A stretch of DNA of 13,146 nt from Candidatus Anoxychlamydiales bacterium. Its GTDB lineage: Bacteria; Chlamydiota; Chlamydiia; Chlamydiales; SM23-39. Location of the stretch: positions 1 through 13,146 of the forward strand of contig JAAKFW010000020.1 in the NCBI GenBank assembly GCA_011064905.1, written 5' to 3'. The notes beneath the pieces were generated by a model. That model was not told the DNA's origin. It saw only the letters and a list, made by a program, of their open reading frames with translations, and made no database searches. Each line of letters begins with the position of its first letter. Within the stretch, counting starts at the first letter, position 1. Position numbers and translations under genes: made by a program. Below are positions 7,779 through 13,146 of this stretch, in pieces.

Positions 7779-7840
7779 TTTAAAAATTTCAAATTTTGTA
7801 CAATCTATTAACCATAACTTAAAAATAATTTGTTTTCCAT

Positions 7841-8845
7841 ATGTCATATAATATTGCTATCGTTGGCTCAACAGGAATTGTAGGGCAGGAGCTTTTAAAT
7901 CTTTTAGAAGACTCTAATATAAAAATCAAAAACCTGAAACTTTTTGCATCTGAAAAATCAGTTGGAAAAAAAATAATTTTTAGAAAAAAATATCACCTTA
8001 TTCAAAGCTTAAATCTTCAAGCTTTGAAAGATGTTGATTTTATTTTTTTTGCAGCAGGTTCAGAAATCTCTAAAAAATATATCCCCAAATTACAAAATTC
8101 TAAATTATACATAATAGATCTTAGCTCAGCTTTTAGAGAAAATAAAGATATTCCTCTAATAATCCCTGAGATTAATTCTAAAGTTTTGAATACAAATAAA
8201 AGCAATATAATTGCATCTCCAAACTGCACCACTACGATAATGTTGATGGCCCTACACAATCTTCATAAAACATTTAAAATCAAAAGAATAGTAGCCGCAA
8301 CTTACCAAGCCGCATCTGGCGGCGGAAAAAAACTAATGGATAAACTACTCTTTGACACAAAAAACCAATTAAAAAATCTAAAATCTCAAGATAATTTATA
8401 TGGGTTTAATCTTTTTTTGCATGAAAGTGAAATGAACGAACTAAAATATTCTACTGAAGAGATGAAAATGGTCTTAGAGACTCAAAAAATTTTAGACGAC
8501 CAAAGTATCAAGATAACTACAACATGCGTTAGAGTGCCCGTTTTAAGAGCTCACAGCATCGCTTTAAACGTAGAGCTCGAAAAAACATTTTCAATTGAGC
8601 TGGTTTATAAGATTTTGAAAAAATCTAAAAATGTTAAAATTTTAGAAGATTTTAAAAATAATAAATTTATAACACCTAAAATTGCTAGTTTTCAAAAAGA
8701 TGTTTTTGTATCTCGTGTTAGACAAGACATATCAAATCCAAAAGCAATAGAAATGTGGGTATGCGCCGATCAAGTTTTAAAAGGCGCTAGCTTGAATGCA
8801 TTTCAAATTCTAGAAACCATTATTAAAGAGCATCTTATTTTATAG
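7841..8845 (+). CDS. asd: Aspartate-semialdehyde dehydrogenase
   Basis: Asd reduces aspartyl-4-phosphate to aspartate semialdehyde with NADPH, the branch point to diaminopimelate/lysine and to threonine/methionine. The 334 residues begin with the nucleotide-binding loop IVGSTGIVGQE (7-17). The catalytic cysteine is C129 in ASPNCTT, and YQAASGGGKK (155-164) matches the YQAVSGAG loop. EEMKMVLETQKIL (206-218) carries the substrate-binding Glu/Lys pair, and TCVRVPVLRAH (228-238) supplies the catalytic His H238. The C-terminus VCADQVLKGASLNAFQI is standard. Only one gene of the pathway is present here, with no lysC or dapA/B alongside. The start codon has no good Shine-Dalgarno (TTTTCCAT precedes the ATG). 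The 3' end overlaps the convergent SOD gene by 11 nt. Confidence 0.95.
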   Translation: MSYNIAIVGSTGIVGQELLNLLEDSNIKIKNLKLFASEKSVGKKIIFRKKYHLIQSLNLQALKDVDFIFFAAGSEISKKYIPKLQNSKLYIIDLSSAFRENKDIPLIIPEINSKVLNTNKSNIIASPNCTTTIMLMALHNLHKTFKIKRIVAATYQAASGGGKKLMDKLLFDTKNQLKNLKSQDNLYGFNLFLHESEMNELKYSTEEMKMVLETQKILDDQSIKITTTCVRVPVLRAHSIALNVELEKTFSIELVYKILKKSKNVKILEDFKNNKFITPKIASFQKDVFVSRVRQDISNPKAIEMWVCADQVLKGASLNAFQILETIIKEHLIL

Positions 8846-9497
8846 CATTTTCATATCTTTTAGATACTTCTAGCCAGTTTATATTTTTGAAAAAAATATC
8901 TATATATTTTTTTCTGTTCAATCCGAATTGAGTAAGATATGCATGTTCAAAAACATCCATCACTAAAATTGGAGTGCATCCAACTAAATTATTTATCTGA
9001 TGTTCATCTATCCATGCGTTGAAAAATCTTTTTTCATTCACATCAAAATATAAAATCACCCATCCAATTCCTCTAATTAAGCCGGTATCCTTAAAATTAT
9101 CTCTCCAAGAATCAAAACTGTTATATTGTTCTTCAATTTTTTTATAAAAATTAGATTTATCATCTATTTTAATATCTTGTTTTAAATTATCAAAATAAAG
9201 CTCATGGAGCTTCATTCCATCAAATTCAAAAGCAAAAGTCTTTTTCAAAGCTTTTGCGATATTCGAGCTTGCACCTAAGGAGTCTAATTGATCTAAAAAT
9301 AGATTCACGTTATTTACATATCCATTATACAGAGTAATATGCATCTTCATAAGGCTCTTATCAAAATCATCTATTGTCAATAGATAAGAATAATCTTTTG
9401 CAACATAACCGCTGATTTTTTCAACTTTTGAATATTGAGCTAAAAGATTGCTTGAAAAACTCATTAAAACAAAAAAAGCAAAAAAGATCTTTTTCAT
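8835..9497 (-). CDS. Exported Fe/Mn-type superoxide dismutase
   Basis: This 220-residue protein of the SodFM family converts superoxide to hydrogen peroxide and oxygen. An N-terminal signal peptide (lysines at 2-3, hydrophobic 4-19, cleavage near LLA at 18-20) indicates export to the periplasm. All four metal ligands are present: H53 in MHITLYNGY, H98 in GMKLHELYF, D181 and H185 in LVMDVFEHAYL. GIGWVILYF (143-151) corresponds to the family's GSGWxWL. The region of the second His lacks the usual NHxFYW motif, and H166-Q167 occupy the area of the active-site Gln. The residue two before the Asp ligand is V179 rather than the Gly or Thr of the E. coli Mn and Fe enzymes. Metal preference therefore cannot be read off. 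The gene has its own upstream terminator-separated promoter region and overlaps asd tail to tail. Confidence 0.88.
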   Translation of the reverse strand: MKKIFFAFFVLMSFSSNLLAQYSKVEKISGYVAKDYSYLLTIDDFDKSLMKMHITLYNGYVNNVNLFLDQLDSLGASSNIAKALKKTFAFEFDGMKLHELYFDNLKQDIKIDDKSNFYKKIEEQYNSFDSWRDNFKDTGLIRGIGWVILYFDVNEKRFFNAWIDEHQINNLVGCTPILVMDVFEHAYLTQFGLNRKKYIDIFFKNINWLEVSKRYENAIK

Positions 9498-9521
9498 AAA
9501 ACCTAAAAATTTAAAAAATAC

Positions 9522-9550
9522 ATAATATATTTATCGATCTTTTCTATGAA
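9522..9550 (-). promoter_or_regulatory. Candidate promoter of the SOD gene
   Basis: On the minus strand TTCATA (9545-9550, 4 of 6) and TATTAT (9522-9527, 5 of 6) are 17 nt apart. The -10 ends 24 nt before the SOD ATG. AT-richness makes chance matches common, so this is a candidate only. The bidirectional terminator directly upstream makes some promoter here necessary. Confidence 0.4.
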
Positions 9551-9590
9551 GAAAAATTTTATAAATAATTACAAAAATGATTTAGAAATT

Positions 9591-9615
9591 AAAAAGGCGC
9601 TAAAAGCGCCTTTTT
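9591..9615. terminator. Bidirectional intrinsic terminator between the M16 peptidase and SOD genes
   Basis: AAAAAGGCGC (9591-9600) pairs perfectly with GCGCCTTTTT (9606-9615) around a 5-nt TAAAA loop, giving T-runs on both strands. It lies 38 nt after the stop codon of the minus-strand M16 gene and serves that gene. No plus-strand gene feeds into it closely. Confidence 0.9.
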
Positions 9616-9653
9616 TAATCTTTAAAATATATTTTCTAAAATATTCAAAAATA

Positions 9654-12476
9654 CTATTTTTCTTCAGGTAACCAAACAACAGATGTTAGCTTATCTTTAG
9701 AAAAAATACTTTTTATAAAATCTGAGATTTCCTCTACAGTTACAGAGTCTATCAAATCTTCTTCTTCTAATTTCAACATATCTTTGAATTCATTTGGATT
9801 TCCATTTGTTAAAATATGAGAAGAATACATCTTAGCCATTTCAAAACTATTATATTTTGCGTTTTCTTTTAAGTTTGTTTTTGCAATCTCTTTAGCAACA
9901 TTTAGCTCATCTAAACTAGGTCCAGTTTCTATCAAGGATTTCGTTGTATTAATAGCTAAATCATTTATGTTAAAAATCTCTGATTGGGGCCCCGTAAAGC
10001 TAATAAAATAATTAAAGCTACTTAAATCTGGATATAGATAATAGCTTGGGAAGCTATAAGGACTATATGTTTTGCCATTCTCTATTCTAAGCGCATCTAA
10101 AAGTTTAGTATTTAATATTGTTTTTAGAAGATTTAGCTTAGTCCAATTTTTTAAAATTTTTGCATCCATCTTATCTAGCTCAAACCCTAAGATACACATA
10201 CTTTTATCATCTGAGCCAGCTTTTATAATTTCAGTTGAATCATTTTTAGAAAACTCGATTTTCTTTAAATCTTTTATCTCAACTCTACTTAATTTATCAC
10301 TTGAAATACTCCCTAGATTTTTTTCTAAAATAGGTAGGATTTTATCCACCTCAAAATCCCCTACTATAAAAAATGTAAAATCTTTGGGATTAGAAAAAAA
10401 AGTATCTAATACATCTTTTACTTCATTTAAATTTACTAGATCTAAATTAATATCTTTAAAAAGCTCATTTTGAGATGTGAATATCAAATTTGCTTTTTTA
10501 TAGTAAATTGAGTCTGGATATAAATTTGAAAATTTTTGATTTTCTTTTTCCATTTTAATAGTTTTTTCAAACATTTCATCTTGATTATTTTTTGATGTGA
10601 ATATTCTATTAATCAATTTAGTAATATCTTCAAAGCTATCTTTTGTGGTGTTTGATGATATATCTCTTTTATTAAATTCAATACCAAGATTCAAAGAACT
10701 GTTTTTTGAATCTAGTATTTTTGAAAAACTAGATTTTTCTATTCCTGAAATCCCAGAATCATAAAAATAACTAGAAGCTATTTTCGCTGAATCTAAAATT
10801 TTATTATCTAAATTAGCGATTCCACTTAAAGCGTATGATCTAATTAAAATTTCATCGTTTTTTAAATCCGTTGGCTTTAGATATACTTTTAAGCCATTTT
10901 CAAACAAAACTTTAGTAATATTTAGATCTTCATCTTTTTCAACTTTTAAAATTTTTCCCTCTATTTCAAATTTCGGCTCTATTAAATATTTTTCATCTAA
11001 AACCACTTTTTCTTCTTCAATAATTTCAAGATTTTTAACATTTTCAATTGAGCTTGTAATGTCGCTTTCTAATAGAGTTGAATCGTTTGGAAGTGTTGCT
11101 AAAATAATGAAATTTTTTGATAAAAAATTTTCAAAACCCCAATCTTTTGTTTCTTGATCAATCTCTTCAAATGTCAATTTAGATAAAAACTTATCTTTGT
11201 ATTTTAAAAGAGATTCTTTTGAAAATATTGCATCTTCATTGATAAAATGATTAGAGCACATAGATGTATATTCAGAGTTTTCAATTTTATCTAAATTACT
11301 CAATTTTTCACTAATTGATTGCTTTCTTGATTTTATAGCTCTTTCAAATTCATCTTTTGTAATTCCATTTTGCATTTTTTTAAGCTCTATTAGAGCTTTT
11401 TCAAAACCTAAAAGCTTTTGATCTTCCCAACACATTACTCCCATCTCTTTGATGTGAAGATTCGTAATAAAAGAGGTTGAAGAAGTCCAAGCTGAGATAA
11501 AATCAGAATCACTTTTTGCTGCCATCTCTAAAAATCTTTCATTTAAAATATCATAGATTATGCTAAATATAATCCCGTTATTTATGTCTTTTTTTGTTTG
11601 AGTTGGTAGGGTGTTTTTTCTTAGTATTAACTCAATTATTGAATAAGATATCTCCGGATCTCTAACTATACTAAATGTAGTCTCTTTGTTTTTATTAACT
11701 ACATACTTAGGTAAAATTTCAGTATCATTTGTTTTTTTAGAAAAATGTTTTTCAATAGTTTTTTGAACCTCTGTTTTATCAAAATCCCCTACAGCAATTA
11801 CAGCCATATTTTGAGGTTGATACCATTTTTTATAAAAATTTCGAATAATATCTGGTGAGCAGTTTTTTATAACATCTTCTTTTCCTATCGGCAATCTATC
11901 TTCATAAGTCGTATCTTTCAAAAGTGCTTTGAAATGTTTATCATTAGCTCTCATATTAGGACCTAAAGATCTTCTTAGCTCATCTAAAACGATATTTCTT
12001 TCTTTATCGATTTTTTCTTCTTCTAAATTTGCTCTAAAAGCAATATCGCTTAAAAAAAGCAGAGCTTTATCTAAATCTTTAATGTTTTTTATAGGTACTT
12101 CTAACATATATTCGGTTCTATCAAAAGAGGTGTAAGCATTAGTATCAGGACCGAACTGAGCTCCAATTGACTCTAAATATTTTATCATTTCAAAATCTTT
12201 AAAATTCTCACTTCCTCTAAAAACCATATGTTCAAGAAAATGAGCTATTCCCCTTTCCTCTTCAGTCTCTAATCCAGATCCAGCTTTTATAAGTAATCTT
12301 AGGGATGCTTTTTCTTTCTTGAAGCTATTTTCTTTTATGTAATAGCTAAGACCATTTTCAAATTTCCCAACCTCTAAAGTATTATCGATCGGAATTTCTT
12401 TTGAACTAACTGAGCTTAATGTAAAAGTTAAAACGAAAATTACAAGTGTAAAAACACCAAAGAGAGTTTTTTTCAT
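9654..12476 (-). CDS. Exported M16 (insulinase/pitrilysin) zinc peptidase, PqqL-like
   Basis: The 940-residue metallopeptidase probably degrades peptides in the periplasm. It has a signal peptide (lysines at 2-3, hydrophobic 4-20, cleavage around 22-25). The first M16 module starts at LENGLSYYIKEN-like sequence (about 35-50) and contains the inverted zinc motif HFLEH (H79, E82, H83). The third ligand E159 lies 76 residues later in KERNIVLDE. The second pair of domains starts near 522 (VLFENGLKVYLKP), lacks the zinc motif, and ends with the substrate-binding ALRIENGKTYSP (795-806; R797, Y804). Two full modules in one chain and a signal peptide match PqqL-type proteases (about 930 residues). 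I start at the ATG at 12476 because GGAGG lies 6 nt upstream and the signal peptide then begins at Met1. A TTG 57 nt further upstream is unsupported. A terminator follows. Confidence 0.93.
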   Translation of the reverse strand: MKKTLFGVFTLVIFVLTFTLSSVSSKEIPIDNTLEVGKFENGLSYYIKENSFKKEKASLRLLIKAGSGLETEEERGIAHFLEHMVFRGSENFKDFEMIKYLESIGAQFGPDTNAYTSFDRTEYMLEVPIKNIKDLDKALLFLSDIAFRANLEEEKIDKERNIVLDELRRSLGPNMRANDKHFKALLKDTTYEDRLPIGKEDVIKNCSPDIIRNFYKKWYQPQNMAVIAVGDFDKTEVQKTIEKHFSKKTNDTEILPKYVVNKNKETTFSIVRDPEISYSIIELILRKNTLPTQTKKDINNGIIFSIIYDILNERFLEMAAKSDSDFISAWTSSTSFITNLHIKEMGVMCWEDQKLLGFEKALIELKKMQNGITKDEFERAIKSRKQSISEKLSNLDKIENSEYTSMCSNHFINEDAIFSKESLLKYKDKFLSKLTFEEIDQETKDWGFENFLSKNFIILATLPNDSTLLESDITSSIENVKNLEIIEEEKVVLDEKYLIEPKFEIEGKILKVEKDEDLNITKVLFENGLKVYLKPTDLKNDEILIRSYALSGIANLDNKILDSAKIASSYFYDSGISGIEKSSFSKILDSKNSSLNLGIEFNKRDISSNTTKDSFEDITKLINRIFTSKNNQDEMFEKTIKMEKENQKFSNLYPDSIYYKKANLIFTSQNELFKDINLDLVNLNEVKDVLDTFFSNPKDFTFFIVGDFEVDKILPILEKNLGSISSDKLSRVEIKDLKKIEFSKNDSTEIIKAGSDDKSMCILGFELDKMDAKILKNWTKLNLLKTILNTKLLDALRIENGKTYSPYSFPSYYLYPDLSSFNYFISFTGPQSEIFNINDLAINTTKSLIETGPSLDELNVAKEIAKTNLKENAKYNSFEMAKMYSSHILTNGNPNEFKDMLKLEEEDLIDSVTVEEISDFIKSIFSKDKLTSVVWLPEEK

Positions 12477-12482
12477 ACTATA

Positions 12483-12487
12483 CCTCC
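12483..12487 (-). promoter_or_regulatory. Ribosome binding site that sets the M16 peptidase start
   Basis: GGAGG on the minus strand lies 6 nt before the ATG at 12476, the best Shine-Dalgarno in the window. It rules in favour of this start over an in-frame TTG 57 nt upstream. Confidence 0.85.
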
Positions 12488-12498
12488 AATATGTAAGG

Positions 12499-12522
12499 GC
12501 TAATATTTTCGTGAAAATCAGC
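12499..12522. promoter_or_regulatory. Operator-like dyad in the leader of the M16 gene
   Basis: ATTTTC and GAAAAT form an inverted repeat around a central GT (12505-12518), with outer GCT (12499-12501) and AGC (12520-12522) extending it with a small offset. Beside it AATTGC is directly repeated with a 9-nt period on the minus strand (about 12521-12534). The dyad lies 22 nt before the M16 ATG in the divergent intergenic region shared with the small membrane gene. It could be a repressor site or an RNA hairpin; no known regulator is recognised. Confidence 0.3.
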
Positions 12523-12609
12523 AATTTATGCAATTGAAAAATATTTTTAATTTTATTATTATTTCTAGCATAAAATTAAAAAAAGTTTTATTAAGATAAG
12601 TAATGGGTA

Positions 12610-12637
12610 TTGAAATAATATCGATGCCTCATATTTT
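12610..12637 (+). promoter_or_regulatory. Candidate promoter of the small membrane protein gene
   Basis: TTGAAA (12610-12615) and TATTTT (12632-12637) are 16 nt apart on the plus strand, and the -10 ends 28 nt before the ATG. The match is moderate (5 of 6 and 4 of 6) in AT-rich DNA. Confidence 0.4.
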
Positions 12638-12665
12638 TTATTAAAATTTATTATGGAGAAAAATC

Positions 12666-12971
12666 ATGGTATTTTGGGTTGATACAGCATTTGCAATAGA
12701 GCTAATAGCTTTAGCTTTAGGCGGAGCTCTACTCTATTTTCTAAAAGCACACAAAGTGCAATACGGTTTTTGTAAATTCATAGCTTATTTTGTAGTGATT
12801 TTAGCTTTCTTATCAATGGCTTGTACAGCATATTATGGAACAAAGTATTGGTTTCAAGGATATTTTGAAAAACCATTTTCGATGGAAAAACACAAACTTT
12901 TTAAGAAACATAAAAAGCCTATGAAAGAACATAAAACAGAAAGAAGATACCCTAAAAAAGAAGAGTATTAA
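12666..12971 (+). CDS. Small two-helix inner-membrane protein of unknown function
   Basis: I do not recognise a named family. The 101-residue protein has two hydrophobic helices (about 8-26 and 37-57) joined by a short polar loop. A strongly basic tail (about 70-101) is rich in Lys and His, including MEKHKLFKKHKKPMKEHK. By the positive-inside rule the tail should be cytoplasmic. The tail could contact nucleic acid, acidic lipids or metal ions; nothing in the sequence decides. The ATG at 12666 has GGAG 7 nt upstream and a candidate promoter, so the gene looks real although short. It is divergent from the M16 peptidase across 189 nt and ends 22 nt before the convergent rluA-family gene. Its small size and lack of cleavable signal make an accessory or assembly role possible. 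Confidence 0.75.
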   Translation: MVFWVDTAFAIELIALALGGALLYFLKAHKVQYGFCKFIAYFVVILAFLSMACTAYYGTKYWFQGYFEKPFSMEKHKLFKKHKKPMKEHKTERRYPKKEEY

Positions 12972-12993
12972 AAAAAATAGATCTCTGGAATTT

Positions 12994-13146
12994 TTAAAAA
13001 GATGGTTTTATTTGAAATTTCAGTAAATCTTTTTTCACTGGGTGAATAAATTCTAGATAAAAGCAGCTAAGATGTATTTTATCTAGATTTTTTTTTGCCT
13101 CATATTTTTTGTCTCCAACTATTGGGTGATTAATATTAGAGAGTTG
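12994..13146 (-). CDS. RluA-family RNA pseudouridine synthase, C-terminal part (cut by window end)
   Basis: The last 50 codons of a minus-strand gene run off the window edge. They read QLSNINHPIVGDKKYEA, then LDKIHLSCFYLEFIHP and a basic end. This is the RluA-family C-terminus: the HPIVGDxxY motif follows the missing HQLR helix, and LHxxxLxFxHP gives the final strand pair. The enzyme isomerises specific uridines in rRNA or tRNA. The catalytic Asp and any S4 domain lie beyond the window, so the target (RluA, RluC, RluD or TruC type) cannot be told. The gene is convergent with the small membrane protein gene. Confidence 0.85.
   Translation of the reverse strand, partial: QLSNINHPIVGDKKYEAKKNLDKIHLSCFYLEFIHPVKKDLLKFQIKPSF
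13052..13096 (+). terminator. Terminator-like hairpin inside the rluA-family gene
   Basis: TCTAGATAAAA (13052-13062) and TTTTATCTAGA (13077-13087) form a perfect 11-bp inverted repeat with a 14-nt loop, followed by nine T on the plus strand (13088-13096). It could end the transcript of the small membrane gene, whose stop is 80 nt upstream and which has no other visible terminator. The stem is AT-rich (only 2 G/C pairs) and it lies in coding DNA of the opposite gene, so this is uncertain. Confidence 0.35.

Noticed and set aside
7763..7792. Extension of gmhA to an upstream TTG
   Set aside because: No ribosome site precedes the TTG, while AGAGGA is well placed for the ATG at 7762 and the family N-terminus fits that start.
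7763..7840. Promoters for the divergent gmhA/asd pair
   Set aside because: Transcription must start near here, but no -35/-10 pair on either strand is better than the AT-rich background, so none is called.
10072..10473. Open frame of 133 codons on the plus strand
   Set aside because: It lies wholly antisense within the M16 peptidase coding sequence, shows low-complexity Ser/Phe/Leu composition and has no recognisable domain; it is a shadow frame.
12477..12533. Extension of the M16 peptidase to an upstream TTG
   Set aside because: The extension has no ribosome site, would bury the GGAGG inside coding sequence and would displace the signal peptide from the N-terminus.
12625..13110. A 15-nt direct repeat, TGCCTCATATTTTTT, at 12625-12639 and 13096-13110
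   Set aside because: One copy is intergenic and the other lies in the coding end of the rluA-family gene; the element is AT-rich, no third copy was seen, and nothing mobile flanks it. Probably coincidence.
1..13146. CRISPR array, insertion sequence, phage genes or defence island
   Set aside because: No spaced repeats, terminal inverted repeats, transposase/integrase motifs or defence-protein domains were seen; the content is housekeeping and envelope genes.

Overview
The window is AT-rich bacterial DNA from a Gram-negative organism and most resembles a Chlamydiota genome outside Chlamydiaceae (Simkania/Rhabdochlamydia-like). Three things point there: a MOMP-like outer-membrane barrel of the Legionella/Chlamydia type, the order dicarboxylate symporter, orphan dihydrolipoamide acyltransferase, kdsD (which I recall from Chlamydia genomes), and an NhaD-type antiporter. 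This assignment is inference. LpxK, KdsD and GmhA show directly that the organism makes lipid A, Kdo and probably heptose.

Layout. Position 23-1108 (+) is a complete MOMP-like porin followed by a strong intrinsic terminator. From 7762 down to 1302 (-) lies a tight block of six genes in transcription order: gmhA, lpxK, a DAACS amino-acid/dicarboxylate symporter, an E2 acyltransferase, kdsD, nhaD. From lpxK on, the gaps are 15, 9, -23 and 25 nt, so these five genes look like one operon. A near-consensus promoter and a 5' leader hairpin sit between gmhA and lpxK, so gmhA is probably partly uncoupled. Divergent from gmhA is asd (7841-8845, +). It runs convergently into an exported Fe/Mn superoxide dismutase (9497-8835, -), overlapping it by 11 nt. 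Upstream of that gene, past a bidirectional terminator, is a large exported PqqL-like M16 zinc peptidase (12476-9654, -). A divergent small two-helix membrane protein (12666-12971, +) follows, and the window ends inside the 3' part of an RluA-family pseudouridine synthase (12994-13146, -).

The genes mostly serve the envelope: lipid A 4'-phosphorylation (LpxK), the Kdo precursor (KdsD), the heptose precursor (GmhA), an outer-membrane porin, ion and solute transport across the inner membrane, and probably periplasmic oxidative-stress and peptide-degrading enzymes. Asd links to diaminopimelate and peptidoglycan/lysine synthesis.

I see no CRISPR, mobile element, tRNA, rRNA or defence system, and no clear novel multi-gene system. 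The best leads are small: the promoter-plus-hairpin leader of lpxK, substrate-site changes in the symporter, the divergent exported SOD, a terminator-like hairpin inside the rluA-family gene, and an operator-like dyad before the M16 gene. No gene-free stretch exceeds 300 bases.
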